Part shown: positions 20,592-32,935 of the stretch, one piece after another
How the letters are laid out: the number at the start of each line of letters is the position of its first letter
Numbering within the stretch: the first letter of the stretch is position 1
Source of the DNA: Elephas maximus indicus
Taxonomy: Eukaryota > Chordata > Mammalia > Proboscidea > Elephantidae
DNA length: 64,000 bases
Reading direction: 5' to 3'
NCBI RefSeq assembly: GCF_024166365.1
Contig: NC_064825.1
Span: 103,554,480-103,618,479 of the forward strand
The notes under the pieces: generated by a model
What the model was told of the DNA's origin: nothing
Seen by the model: the letters and a program-made list of their open reading frames with translations, nothing else
The model's database searches: none
Made by a program: the position numbers and the translations under genes

Positions 20592-22658
20592 AATTTCCTC
20601 TGTAGGTGGCGTCAACATGGTGCTATACACAGAAATAGCATGCTGTCCTTCTGCAGCAAAGACCCCCCAAAACTAAGTAAAACAGATGCAAACTTCAATC
20701 CTGGAATCCTAAGCATCAAATGAAGTAATAAAGAACTCTATCAGGCACCGAATACAATAAGAAACTGACAAAGAAGAGAGAATGAGAAGAGCTATGGAAT
20801 GGAGGTCCTCTACCAGCTAACACAGCACAGATTCACCATCTTGGACAGCAGCCACCAGGGAACACAGACAGGAAGTATGGGAAGGCAACTTCATGGAGCT
20901 GGCAGCAGAAGACAGAGCACCTTCTAACCAGGGATACACACTTTCCTCCCCCCGCAGAGTTCTGCCCTGTACGTAGCCTCTGTTGCTTTCCAATGGGCCA
21001 GGGTCGTTTGGCTGGAGAGACATCAGCTCACTGCTGCATGGATTGGCCATCTTGGACTTCAGCCTCCAAAGAGTGTGGACAGAGAGTACAGGAAGACAAC
21101 TTCACAGAGATCCCAACAGGAGAGAGAGCACCCAGTAACCAGGGATACATGCTTTCACACCCCAAACCCTTCTTCCCTCCAGGCAGCCTCTGCTGCTTTC
21201 CAATGGGCCACAGTTGCTGGAGAGACATCAGGTCCACCCTGCCTCCACCAGCCAGGGCTTTCAGCACCATTTTTTTTAAACTTTTTTTTTTTGTTGCTTC
21301 TCTCTCTCTACCTTCCTTTCTTTCTGTTCTGCACACCTACTGTCGTGTGCTGTCCCTTCCCCTTCTCCATGGGCTGTGATTTTTTGGTTCGTTTGTTTTC
21401 TTTTTTTTTGTTTCTACTCTCTCTCTCCTTTCTTTCTTTTTCTTTCTCCTGCCAACCCAGTCCTGTGCACTGCCTCTGTCCCTTCTCGATAGGCTATGCT
21501 AAACCACTTAGCTGGAGCATTACTGTAAGTGGTCGTCCAGGGTCTGTACCACCATCACTGACCAGCTCCCTCAGCACCATTTTATTTACTTATTTATTTT
21601 TGTTTGTTTTTTCCTTTTTTTTTGTTGTCATTTCTTTTCTTTCTCTCCCTTCCTTTACTTCCTCCCACCGACCTCACCCCGTGGAGTTCCCCCCTCCCCG
21701 TCATGGAAGCTTGTGTTGTAATCCTCTGCTAGAGAGCCTCTGGCACACAGTCTCCCAGTCTGCACTGCCCCCATAGGCCAGCTCCTACAATGCCATGTTT
21801 TTTATTTTTCTTGATCTTTCCCCTTCTCTCTTCCACGTAGACTTTGCACTTCCTCTGCACCTTTCTAATGGGCCATGCCTTGCTGCCTGGTGAGAGAAAC
21901 ATCAGCTTGTCGCCACTCCAATTTCATGCTGTCCTTGTCCGCAAAGGTTGGCTCCCCCACCACCATATTTTTTGTTGTTGTTTTTATTTTTTTTGTTTGT
22001 TGGTTTCTTCTCACTTTTTTTCCTTTCTCCCACCTACCTAGACTGTGCACCATCCTTGCTCCTTCTCGACAGGCCAAGCCCCACCACTCAGCTAGAGAAC
22101 CACCAGCATATCGCCTCACTGGGTCTGTCCCACTCCCACCAGCTGAATTGAGTTGTGCCACCATTTTATTTATCTTTTCCTTCATTTTTCTTTTGTTTTT
22201 GATTGTCTCTCTTCTTTCATTCACTCACTTAGCTCCACACACCATACATTTTCACTTCCTCCTGCCTATTTGCACCATGCGCTGAGTGCCACACCCTTGA
22301 GTGGCACTGAAGTGGTCCCCCAGACACTGCCCTGTGCTGCCTCCCTGGCCCTGCGCCATTGGTCCCAGTTTGTGTCACAAATCAACCTTCCCCACCCCTC
22401 CACCCCAGCTGGACAAGCCCTGCTGTGCCATAGCTAGGTGACTGGCACTCCCCACCTGGGCAAGGTGGCGAGAAGTATCATGCCCACAGGCAAGCAAACA
22501 ACAAAATGTGCTCAGACTGCCTACCCAGACATAACAACAACAACAAAAAAGCAGGACAAAAAAAAAAAAATAAATCAACAATCAATAAGCTAAGAACATA
22601 GTTCTTGAATGTCCCAGAGACAGCAGACAATATGAAAACATATAAAAAAAACTACAGG
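20592..22658 (+). promoter_or_regulatory. L1 5' UTR with tandem modules
   Basis: Two tandem modules of about 210 bp (20830-21040 and 21041 to about 21240), each starting 'gatt..ccatcttgg', a YY1-type CCATNTT core, and running through 'accagggatacac/atg' to 'ctgctttccaatgggcca'. Behind them come about six degenerate modules of 135-205 bp up to about 22300, each with a T/pyrimidine tract followed by 'tgtgcac..cc' and 'cttctc.a.aggc'. The same modules are in unit B (45481-45690, 45691 to about 45890, then to 46960). They recall promoter monomers of rodent L1. Long pyrimidine-driven ORFs here look accidental. Confidence 0.75.
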
Positions 22659-23685
22659 ATGGCTCCAGAAAGAGACAAAAATAAAATACCAGATAACCTT
22701 CTGGTAGAAGAAAAGGCACTGTAATTCCCGATACAGAATTTAAAACTCTAATACTAAGCGCTCTCTAAGAGATGAAGACAAATACAGGCAAAAAATAAGG
22801 AAAAAATTGACAAAATCATGGAAAATACAGGCAAAATTAGGAAAACACAAAGCAATTGAAGAATTTAGGAAAACAATACAGGAGCAAAATGTCAAAATGA
22901 ATAAACAACTAGAAATCATACAAAAAGAGCAATTAGAAATTCCAAAGAGAAACAAGATTTTAGAAATGGACAGTGAAACAGAAGGTTTTAGGGGCGTATT
23001 TGAAGCAATGGAAGATAGAATCAGTGAAATAAAAGAAAAGTTCTTGAATACCACTTTGAGGAAAAATTGGAGAAAAGAATGAAAAAAAGCTGAGAACAAT
23101 GTGGGATACAATCAAAAGCAAAAATTTGCGTGTGATGGGAGTTCCAGAACAGGGAGAGATAACTGAAAACACAGAGAGGATCAAGATGAAAACAGAAAAC
23201 TTCCCTAATATCATGAAAGACAAAAGGCCAACGATCCAAGAAGCTCAATAAACCCCATGTAGGATAGACCCCAAATGAAGATCACGAAGACATATCATAA
23301 TCACACTTACTAAAACCAAAGACGAAGGAAGAATCTTGAGAGCAGCTCGAGAAAGATAAAAAGCCACATAGAAGGTGAAACAATAAGACTAAGCTCCAAC
23401 TACTCAGCAGAAACCATGCAGGCAAGAAGGTAGTGGGATGACATGTATAAAGCTTTGGAAGAAAAAAAAAATTGCCAACCAAGAGAAATATATCCTACAA
23501 AATTCTTGCTCAAATATGATGTCAAAATTATGACATTTCCAGTTAAACAGAAATTAAGGGATTGTGCAAAAAGCAAACCAAATTTACAAGAATTATTAAA
23601 GGGAGTGCATTGGCTAGAGACACAACAACATCAGAAACAACCTGAATCTAAGACACAAGATGACATCACCCAGTTACTGAACTAG
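22659..23685 (+). pseudogene. L1 ORF1, broken (unit A)
   Basis: Starts MAPERDKNKIPDNLLVEEKAL at 22659 and meets a stop straight after (TAA, where B has GAA). A coiled-coil piece follows (KTIQEQNVKMNKQLEIIQKE, 22807-23082), then the RRM region near 23100-23330 (NLRVMGVPEQ). The C-terminal domain at about 23415-23685 has a stop in MQARR*WDD and the well-kept IYPTKFLLKYD. It ends LLN-stop at 23685. An inactive copy of the L1 RNA chaperone. Confidence 0.88.
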
Positions 23686-24090
23686 GTAATGAATTCTCAA
23701 AGATAAAACAAAACAAAAGATTTGCAACAGGAAACCAAAGTTGTCAATCTGTAAATGACAATAATATCAGAATGATAAAAGAGGTAATAAACAGTGTAGG
23801 TATAGAATTTTCAAATGGAGAAGAAGTCAAGGCTATATCAAGTAATAAAAAGACTGGTTTAAACTTAGGAAGATAGGGGTAAATTTCAAGGTAACCACAA
23901 AGAAAGTTAACAAACCACTCATCAAAGTAAAGAAGAAAAACATAAAAAAAAAGTCTCAGTAAACACAAAATCTATAAAAACATGAGAAATGAAAAAAAAT
24001 CCACAAACAAAAGCAATTATAGAAGAGAAAGAGGAACAACAACGACAACAAAAAAAGTCAGCACCACAAACTAAAAAAACCCACTACAAC

Positions 24091-27000
24091 ATGACAGTAA
24101 TAACCTTACACCTCTTGATAGTCGCACTGAACATAAACGGGTTAAATGCACCAATACAGACACAGACAGTGACAGAATGGATAAAAAAAGGACCCATCAA
24201 TATGCTGTCTACAAGAGACACACCTTAGACACAAAGACATAAATATGTTAAAAATCAAATGATGGAAAAAATATATCAAGCAAACAGCAACCCAAAACGT
24301 GTGGGAGTGGCAATACTAATCTCAGATAAAATAGACTTTAAAACAAAATCCACCATAAAAGACAAGGAAGGACATTATATAATGATGAAAGGACGATTGA
24401 CCATAAGGACATAAGCATAAATAAATATCTACGCACCCAATGACAAGGGTCCAAAATACATAAAACAAACTCTAATAGCACTGAAAAGAGAAATTGACAG
24501 TAGGAGACTTCAACATGCCACTCTCTGTAAAGGACAGACATCTAGAAAGAAACTCAAGAAAAATTCAGAGGATATAAAGGTCACCGTCAGCCAACTTGAC
24601 CTCACAGACATATATATAGAACACTCTACCCAACAGCAGAAGTGTACACATTCTTTGCAATGCACATGGAACGTTTTCCAGAATAGGCCATATCTTTGGC
24701 CACAAAGCAACCCTCAACAAAATCCAAAACACTGAGATAATACAAAGTATCTTCTGTGATCACAACACCGTAAAAATAGAAACTAATAATGGGAAGAACA
24801 AAGAAAAAAAATCAAATACATGGAAACTGAATAACACCCTGCTTATAAACCTCTGGGTAATAGAAGAAATCAAAGATGGAATAAAAAATTTCCTAGACTC
24901 AAATGAGAATGAAAACACATTATACCAAAACCTTTGGGACACACCACATGCAGTGCTCAGAGGTCAACTTATAGCAAAAAAAAAAAAAAAAGAAAGGAAT
25001 AAAATGGAAACAGCTATACAACTTGAACAAATGGAAAGAGAACAGCAAAAGCCCACAGGCACCAGAAGAAAGGAAAATAAATAAATAAATAAAGATCAGA
25101 GTAGAAGTAAATGAAATAGAGAATAAAAAACAATAGAAAGAATCCACAAAACCAACAGTTGATTCTTTGAAAGGATCAGTAAAATCAACAAACAGTTAGC
25201 CAAATTGACAAAAGAAAAACAGGAGAGGATGCGAATAACCCAAATGAGAAATGAAACGGGGGACATTATAACAGAACAAACTGAGATAAAAAGGATCATA
25301 ACAGAGTACTATGAAATATTATATTCCAACAAATTTGAAAACCTTCAGGAAATGGACAAATTTCTAGAAACACGCTACCTACCTAAACTAACACAAACTG
25401 AAGTAAAAAATCTGAACAGACCCATAACAAGAGAAGAGATTGAAAAGGTAACAAAAAAACTCCCAACAATGTAAAAAGCCCTGGCCCAGGTGGCTTCACT
25501 GGAGAATTCTACCATACATTCAGAGAAGAGCTTATACCAGTATTACTCAAATTATTTTTCCTATAGGGTCGCTATGAGACGGAACTAACTCAACAGAACC
25601 TAACAACAACTATGAAAAGGGAATCAGGAAAACAACACCATTTAAAACAGCTTCTATAAAAATAAAACACTTAGGAATAAATCTAACCAGGAACATAAAA
25701 GACCTATACACAGAAAGGTAGAAAACACTATTGCAAGAACCCAAATGAGACCAACATAAATGGAGAAACATACCATGCTCATGGATAGGTAGACTCAACA
25801 TGGTGAAAATGTCAATTCTACACAAAGCAATCTACAAATAAATGCAATTCTGATCCAAATACCAATAGCATTCTTTAATGAGATGGAAAAACTAAAAATT
25901 AGCTTTATATGGGAAGGGAAGAGGCCCTGGATAAGTAAAGCACTATTGAAGAAAAAGAATAAAGTAGGAGGACTTACACTACCTGACCTAAGAATTTACT
26001 ATACATCTATGGTACTTAAAACATCCTGGTACTGATACAGCCACAGACACATTGATCAATGGAACAGAACTGAGAACCCAGATGTAAACCCATCTGCCTA
26101 CAGCCACCTGATCTTCCTCAAAGGTCCAAAGGCCATTTAATGGGGAAAAGAGAGTGTTTTTAACAAACGGTACTGGCAAAACTGGATGTCCATCTGTAAA
26201 TAAATGTAATAGGACCCATACCTCACACCATACACAAAAACTAATTCAAAATGATCAAAGACCTAAATATAAAACCAAAAATTATAAACATCATAGGAGA
26301 AAAATTAGGGTCAACACTAGAGGCCCTAATACATGGCATAAATATGATACAAACTGTAACAATGCACAAACACCAAAAAAATAAGCTAGGTAACTGGGAT
26401 CTTCTAAAAATTAAACAATTATGCTCTCAAAAGACTTCGTTAAAAGAGTAAAAAGAGTGCCTACAGATTGGAAAAAAAATTTTGGCTATGACAAATCCGA
26501 CAAAAGTCTAATCTCTAAAATCTGTAGAAAAATCCAACACCTCTACAAATAGTCCAATTAAAAAATGGGCTAATGATATATATGAACAGACACTTCACCA
26601 AAGAAGACGTTCAGGTGGCTAACAGACACACGAGAGAATGCTCATGATCACTAGCCATTAAAGAAATGCAAATCAAAACTACAATGAGATATCATCTCAC
26701 CCAAACATTATTGGTACGAATCAAAAAATCAGAAAATAACAAATGTTGGAGAGGCTGCAGGGAGTTTGGAACGCTTATGCACTGCTGGTGGGAATGTAAA
26801 GTGCTACCACCATTTTGGAAAACAATATGGCACTTTCTTAAAAAGCTAGAAATAGGTATACCATTCAATCGAGCAATCCCACTCCTAGGAATATATCCTA
26901 GAGAAATAAGAGCTGTTATAAGAATAGACATATGCACACCCATTTTCATTGCAGCATATTCAGAATAGCAAAAAGATGGAAACAAAGTGCCCATCAACAG

Positions 27001-27262
27001 GCGAATGGACAAACAAACTATGATACATACACACAAAGGAATACTATGCAACCATAAAGAACACTGATGAATCTTCAAAACAACTCACAACACTGATGAA
27101 TCAGGAGTACATTATGCTAGTGAAATAAGTCAGTCACAAAAAGAGAGGTACTGTATGAGACCACTGTTAGCAAAACTCATGAAAAGTTTTGCACACAGAA
27201 GGGAACAATCTCATGATGTTTGCAAGCGAGGGAAGGGGTGGGGAGTGAAAAACACTAACTAG
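24091..27262 (+). pseudogene. L1 ORF2, broken, reverse transcriptase largely deleted (unit A)
   Basis: Starts MTVITLHLLIVALNINGLNA at 24091 (endonuclease domain; later RVGVAILISDKIDF and IYAPND). Around 25557-25561 the frame jumps from the region before RT block 1 straight into the tail of a SINE. Compared with B (50264-51073) about 810 bp are lost, including the FADD catalytic box. The C-terminal part resumes at 25613 and ends near 27262. There are many further stops and shifts. Confidence 0.88.
25557..25612 (+). mobile_element. AfroSINE tail remnant at a deletion junction (unit A)
   Basis: Only the last 55 bp or so of a SINE remain ('cctatagggtcgctatgaga' to 'ctaacaacaac'). The whole SINE is still in unit B at 50968-51128, inside the same L1. 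Confidence 0.88.
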
Positions 27263-28100
27263 ACAATAGATAAATGGTAACTTTGGTGAGGGGTAAGACA
27301 GTACACAATACTGTGGAAGTCAGCATAACTTGATCATGTCAAGGCTGTGTAAGCTTCATAGATACATCCAGACTCCCTGAGGGACTAAATTACTGGCTGA
27401 GGGCTGGGGACCATGGTCTCCAGCTACTTCTAGCTCAATTGGCATAGCATAGTTTATAAAGAAAATGTTCTACATCCTAATTTGGTGAGTTGAGTTGCAA
27501 CACGGGTCTTAAAAGCTTGTGAGTATCTATCTAAGATATGTGTACTCGAGCAGGGAGAATGAAGAAAACCATAGACAGAAGGGAAAGATTAGTCCAAAGA
27601 ACTAATGGACGACAACTACCACAGCCTCCACCAGACTGAGTCCAGCACTGACTGCTCTGACAGGGATCACAATTGAGGGTCCCGGATAGAGGTGGAGAAA
27701 AATGTAGAACAAAATTCTAACTCACATACAAGAAAGACAAGACTTACTGGTCTGACAGAGACTGAAGGAACTCTGAGAATATGGCCCCCAGACATCCTTT
27801 TAACTCAGTACTGAAGTCATTCCTGAGTTTCACCCTTCAACCAAAGATTAGACAGGTCCATAAAACAAAATGAGACTAAATGGGCACACCAGGCCAGGGG
27901 CAAGGACGAGAAGGCAGGAGGGGATAAGAAAGCTGGTAATGGGGAACTCAAGGTTGAGAAGGGGAGGGTGTTGACATGTCATGGGGTTGGCAACCTATGC
28001 CACAAAACAATATGTATATTAATTGTTTAATGAGAAACTAATTTGCTCTGTAAATGTTCATCTAAAGTACAATAAAAAAAGGAAAAAAGATAAACGACTG

Positions 28101-28830
28101 TCAAAAACAAAAATGGTTGCAATATGTTGTGTTTATAGCACATGTAAAGGTAAACGACAGTAACAGAAAAAGTGGGAGGGAGAAATTGAAAATATACTGT
28201 ATAAGGTCCTTACAACATATGTGAAGTGGCATAAAAATATTTGAAGTATCCTGTGATTAATTAAAGATCTATATTGTATATTCTAGGGCATTCACAATGA
28301 ATATTAAAAAAGAGGTATAAATAATGGGCCAATTAAAAAAAAAAAAACCAAACCAGTTGCCATGGAGCTGATTCTGACTCCTAGACCCTATAGGACAGAG
28401 TAGAACTGCCCCATAGGGTTTCCAAGGAGTGGATGGTGGATTTGAACTGCTGACCTTTTTGGTTAGCAGGTGTAGGACGCTGTAGCTCTTAACCACCCTG
28501 CCATCAGGGCTCCAAAAATCCAATAAAGGACGTAAAACAGAATAATAAAAAGTACACAATTAATCCAAAAGTAGGTAGAAACATAAGGAAAAAAGGAACA
28601 AAAACAAATGAAACCAATAGAAAACAATGAGCAAGATGGTTGATTTAAATCCATCCACATCAGTAAGTATATTAAATGTAAATGGTCAAAATACACCAAT
28701 AAAAAATTCAAATTAGGTAAGACTGCAAGCCCAATTTTATGCTGCCTAAAAGGAACTCATTTTAAATGCAAAGACATAGATAAGTTAGCCTTAAAGCATG
28801 AAGAAAGATATGCCATGAAAATACCAACAA
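28101..28830 (+). repeat. Old L1M fragment, ORF2 start region, with a SINE inside (unit A)
   Basis: Words typical of old mammalian L1M: 'gatttaaatccatccacatc', 'attaaatgtaaatggtc', 'ttttatgctgcctaaaagga', 'cattttaaatgcaaagacat'. Interrupted by the SINE at 28341-28513. No usable ORF. Shared with B (53615-54375). Confidence 0.68.
28341..28513 (-). mobile_element. AfroSINE in L1M (unit A)
   Basis: Minus-strand copy: 'ccaaaccagttgccatggag', 'agaactgccccatagggttt', and head 'accaccctgccatcagggct'. Same insertion as B 53867-54037. Confidence 0.9.
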
Positions 28831-29049
28831 AGAAATGTTTTATACATTATAATTTTATACATTCTTTGCATTTCATTTTTTTGATTTTCTTCTTCAGGGA
28901 CATGTATGTTGAGCCTTCTCGGCCTAAGTTTCATTTCAATCATTTTCTCTTAAATTCTTTTTACTTAAAAAAAAAAAAAAATGACAGTTTTCTTAGTTGA
29001 TTCGCTACTTCAATGCTCTTTTTTTTTCTTTTTTACTGTATACAACAAC
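28831..29049. other. End of unit A, unassigned flank
   Basis: AT-rich with a 15-A run at about 28966-28980. Matches 54376-54573, the left flank of L1a in unit B, which is what identifies the next L1 as having an L1a-type left border. Confidence 0.55.
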
Positions 29050-30150
29050 ATTTTTATTAAATGTTTACAGAGCAAATTAGTTTCTCATTAAACAATTGAT
29101 ACACACGTTGAGTTATTTTGTGAGATTGGTTGCCATCCCCATGACATGTCAACACTCTCCCCTTCTCAACCTTGGGTTCCCCATTACCAGCTTTCTTGTC
29201 CCCTCCTGCCTTCTTGTCCATGCCCTTGGGCTGGTGTGCCCATTTAGTCTTGTTTTATGGGCCTGTCTAATCTTTGGTTGAAAGGTGAAACTCAGGAGCA
29301 ACTTCAGTACTCAGTTAAAAGGGTGTCCAAGGGCCATATTCTTGAGGTTTCTCCAGTTTCTGTCAGACCACTAAGTCTTGTCTTTTTAGTGTGTGAGTTA
29401 GAATTTTGCTCTACATTATTGTCCACCTGCATTTGGGACCCTCAATTGTGATCCCTGTCAGAGCAGTCGGTGATGGTAGCTGGGCATCATGTAGTTGTGC
29501 TAGAGTCAGTCTTGTGGAGGCTGTGGTAGATGTGGTCCATTAGTCCTTTGGACTAATCTTTCCCTTGTGTCAATGGCTTTCTTCATTCTCTCTTACTCCT
29601 GATTGGGTGAGACCAGTACACATATCTTAGAGAGTTGCTCACGAGCTTTTAAGACCCCAGATGCTACTCACCAAAGTAGAATGTAGAACATTTTCTTCAT
29701 AAACTATGCTATGCCAATTGAGCTAGATGTCCCTGGAAACCATGATCCCCAACCCCCAGTCCAGTAACCTGGTTCCTTAGGGAGTTTGGACGTTTCTATG
29801 AAGCTTCCACAGCCTTGCCTTGGTCATGTTGTACTGACTTTCCCAGTGTTGTGCATTGTCTTACCCTTCACCAAAGTTACCACTTATCTACTACCCAGTT
29901 AGTGTTTTTTCCCTCCCCATCCATCCCTTTCCTCATAACCTTCACAGATTGTTTCTTTCTGTGTGTATACCTTGTCATGGTTTTTTTTTATAGTGGTCTC
30001 ATACAGTATTTGTCCCTTTGTGATTGACTTATTTCACTCAGGATAATACCCTCCAGATTCATGTATGTCATGAGATGTTTCAGATTCCTTATTGGTCTTT
30101 ATCATTGCATGGTATTCCATTGTGTGTAGGTACTACAGTTTGTTTATCCA
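29050..30150 (-). mobile_element. Hybrid L1 3' end at the A|B boundary
   Basis: Minus-strand, 5'-truncated L1. Its left flank and first 70 bp or so ('aattgatacacacgttgag') match L1a (54574 onward). From about 29140 ('ccttgggttccccattacc', 'tctaatctttggttgaa') it matches L1b (56178 onward), and it ends at L1b's truncation point, gtttatcca (30150), with L1b's right flank. One L1 here replaces the L1a-spacer-L1b series found between B and C. Confidence 0.85.
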
Positions 30151-30214
30151 AGGCCCTGTTCTTGTTACAACATTTTTTGGGGAAATACAGATAAGATAGC
30201 TATAAATTCAATCA

Positions 30215-30320
30215 TTGAGTAACCTTGGATAGTTTGGTAGGTTTATCTCAGACTGAGAATTCCAACTGTAAAATGGAAGTAATAATACTCTTACCAGTTA
30301 GGTGTCTTTATGATTCAGCT
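30215..30320 (+). repeat. MIR SINE fragment (unit B)
   Basis: Matches 5500-5615: 'taaccttggatagtttgg', 'ctgtaaaatggaagtaataa'. Confidence 0.68.
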
Positions 30321-30978
30321 GACAACAAAATTCCAGTTCTACCCTTTTTAAAAAATAATGGAATTTATTATCTCCTGTAACTGAAAAGTTCAAAGGCAGA
30401 GTAAACACCTGGTAAGAGTTGACGCAGAAGCTCAAATGTTTCCAATGCCCACTTTCTTTCCTTCTTGACATTCTGCCTTTGTGATTTTTGTTGGTTTTTA
30501 GGCCTCACATGGTGGTCCTCTGGAAGGTCATAATTCTCTTTTATCACAAAGTGGCTGCTGCAGTTCTAGACCTCACAACCTCACCCAATACTACTCAAAA
30601 CAAAAGCTCTTTCTCTTCTGCCTGAGACAGACTAGAAACCCCTCAAAGGCCTCCCTGTCTTCCTGACCATGTTACTTTTCCATCCCTGAACTGATATTGT
30701 AGCCAAGGGATGGTATATGTAGATCTGTTAAGCCAATGAAGGTCTATCTCTAGTTGCTCAAAATTATTCAGATTAAATGGGGGGGGGGTTTGGAGTGAGG
30801 GCAGCATGGTTCCCCAAAGTAAAATCTGGGTAATTTTGACAGGAGTAGAGAAAAATGAATGCTGGAAAGAAACAAATTAAAAAGAAAAAATGCTCAGTAA
30901 GAAAATTTTCCTTGTAAGGTTGCTGTCAATATTAGAGACAATGGCCTCAAAATGTCCTATTTAGTGCCTTGCACATAG
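30321..30978. other. Unit B non-coding, unassigned
   Basis: Counterpart of 5616-6302, no gene. Has a 10-G run at about 30779-30788 where A has an interrupted G-rich stretch. Confidence 0.5.
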
Positions 30979-31312
30979 CTGCCATTGTTAACTGCCATGA
31001 GGTTGACGCAGACAAATTGTTATGCCCCTTGAACAGCAATGTGAAATGCTGCGTAGTCAGGTATCATACCCATGCCTGGTTGTGGATTGGTCCATTGTGA
31101 TCCATAGGGTTTTTATTAGCTGATTTTCAGAAGTAGATTGTCGGGCCTTTTTTCCTAGTCTGTGTTAGTTCGGAAGCGCCACTGAAACCTGTTCACCATC
31201 CTAGCAACATGCAAGCCTCCGCTGACAGACAGATGGTGGCTGCACACGAGGTGCGTTGGCTGGGAATAAAAAAAAAAAAAAAAATTTTTTTTATAGGTGC
31301 CCAGTAAATGGC
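30979..31312 (-). mobile_element. Long AfroSINE (unit B) with an A17T8 insert
   Basis: Same copy as 6303-6600, but the head is split by 17 A's (31268-31284) directly followed by 8 T's (31285-31292), absent in A and C. Confidence 0.82.
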
Positions 31313-32165
31313 ATTTTTTGATCATTGTGATTTTCATCATTATAATTATCATCACTTGTGGATGTCTAAGGCATGGAAGTCTAAGTAATCTTGAAGTGTA
31401 GAATATTAGCATGAGAAAGGACGTGGAGGGTAAGCTAGAATAATCTTGTCAATTTAAGACTGTGGAGCTGCACCTTGAAGTGGTGAAGGGAATTGCCTAA
31501 AAGCGGCCAACTTGCAGCCCTGCTCCCAAACCAGTCCTCTCTTTTCTTCTCCTTTCAGCCTCACACTCGCATGGTAACTCAAAAAATTGGTGTGAAAACT
31601 TTCCTAATATTATGTCTTTACCTTCCCTGTCTCAGGGCATAACTAATGGATGTTTACAGCTTCTAAAAGTTTCTAACCAAATTAAGTGAAACAAGTTCTG
31701 AACCTTTTCCTGACTCAGTTCCTGACTCTCATTTCCAAAGTTTCACACTAAAGACAAGAAATTGCATGGGGAATTTGGTCCCCTGATCAAAGCATGTGGC
31801 TCAGTATTTTAAATAGTTCAATCATCTCCTTATTGAAAAACAGTTCTTGATCTTTTAGTGAGTGAGTAGGTTTTCTAAAGACCGGGATTAAAATCATTGG
31901 TTAGATGCTTCATGTAGATTTTTTCTTCTTTTTTTTGTGTTTCTCAGTTGTAGATCTAAAGATTGGCTATGGGACCAATTTCCTGAATCCCTCCCTTTGT
32001 AATTTATCCTCAGCATCATAGACACTTTATTTTCTAAAAGATCACAAACAGGGCCTGTGCAATATTGTCGTGTGGAAGCAAGGTTTACATTGCTGACTGG
32101 TAGTAACAATCATAAAATCTGTGTTACCAGGAAGGAAGGCCAGTATCATGGAAACACTTGTTTTT
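31313..32165. other. Unit B non-coding, nothing recognised
   Basis: Counterpart of 6601-7440. No gene or named repeat. Confidence 0.5.
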
Positions 32166-32169
32166 GCTT

Positions 32170-32285
32170 CAGTAACTTGGCCAATAACCAGTTTGACGTT
32201 GAGAAGTCAAAATGTCTGGCCCTTTGTTGTCTTACCTGTTAACTCCAAAGGTTGGATTAATGATCTCCACATTTTCTTTCAGGTC
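32170..32285 (+). repeat. MIR SINE fragment (unit B)
   Basis: Counterpart of 7445-7590; 'gttgagaagtcaaaatgtctgg' in place of the usual 'gaccttgag' core. Confidence 0.65.
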
Positions 32286-32619
32286 TAATGTTTCTTGAAT
32301 TCAGTTTGGTGGCTTATCTGAGATGAAGTGGCTTAGCCCTCTGAGGGCCTTCAGTGCAGATGAAGGAGCTGGATGGAGAAGTCCTGGTTTGAAGAAAGCT
32401 TCTCGTGCTCTAGGCCACATCCCTTCAGTATCTTTAGCCCAGGACATCCCTCTGAAAGACCAGCTCTTACAAAGGAAGGAGAGCTTTTTGCTTAACCTAA
32501 GGAAGAGAGCCTTCACATTCAATTCCTTGCCCTAAGGCTGAATGTTACCCAACAAGGTAGGTGATGCCACACCCAGAGGATTTCCCAGGTTGACTGAGTG
32601 AACTTAGAAGGCTCCCAAT

Positions 32620-32750
32620 CACCATGTGATTTAGCATGAGTCATTTCCCCTCTCTGAGCCTCAGTTTCTGCCTCTGTAAAAGGAGAGGACTGGACATAAT
32701 ATGTCTTCAAGTACCTTTCTTTCAGTACTCATATTCTGGGATTCTATACA
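32620..32750 (+). repeat. MIR SINE fragment (unit B)
   Basis: 'ctctctgagcctcagtttct' and 'gtaaaaggagaggactgg', counterpart of 7895-8025. Confidence 0.75.
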
Positions 32751-32935
32751 GTAGTGGGAAAGAGGCCTCGTGATATGACTTTGAGCTCATAGCAATAGGC
32801 CTCCCAGGTTCTCTATCATGTTATTATTTTGTCTTTGTCAGATTTCTCTCATTGGGGCTGTATGTTAGAGTATTAAATTCTACCTGGTTAGGAACCATAC
32901 CATCATTTCACTCCCTAGTTTTTTACATCCTTAAA

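Larger units (their letters stand above)
20592..28090 (+). mobile_element. Full-length L1 LINE (unit A), internally deleted
   Basis: Order: 5' UTR (20592-22658), ORF1 (22659-23685), spacer, ORF2 (24091-27262), 3' UTR ending in 'tctaaagtacaataaaaaaa'. A candidate target repeat, aaaatgactg at 20582-20591 and taaacgactg at 28091-28100, flanks it. The same insertion is in B (45249-53608), so it predates the duplication. Both ORFs are broken. About 0.8 kb of the reverse transcriptase is missing relative to B. Confidence 0.93.
5444..29049. repeat. Segmental duplication unit A
   Basis: Collinear with 30151-54573 (unit B) along its whole length, and with 59135-64000 (unit C) up to about 10083. Shared insertions at matching places (SINEs, MaLR LTR, RTE fragments, full-length L1, L1M) prove common descent, not independent insertion. 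By eye the A/B divergence is near 10% in the left part and around the receptor, and 1-4% in much of the right half. Confidence 0.93.

Noticed and set aside
21075-21776. 233-residue plus-strand ORF in the L1 5' UTR, with relatives at 45693-46361 and 46512-47129
   Set aside because: Low-complexity F/S/L-rich product driven by T/C tracts. The frames are not kept between the two copies and there are no domains. Treated as accidental ORFs in L1 promoter modules.
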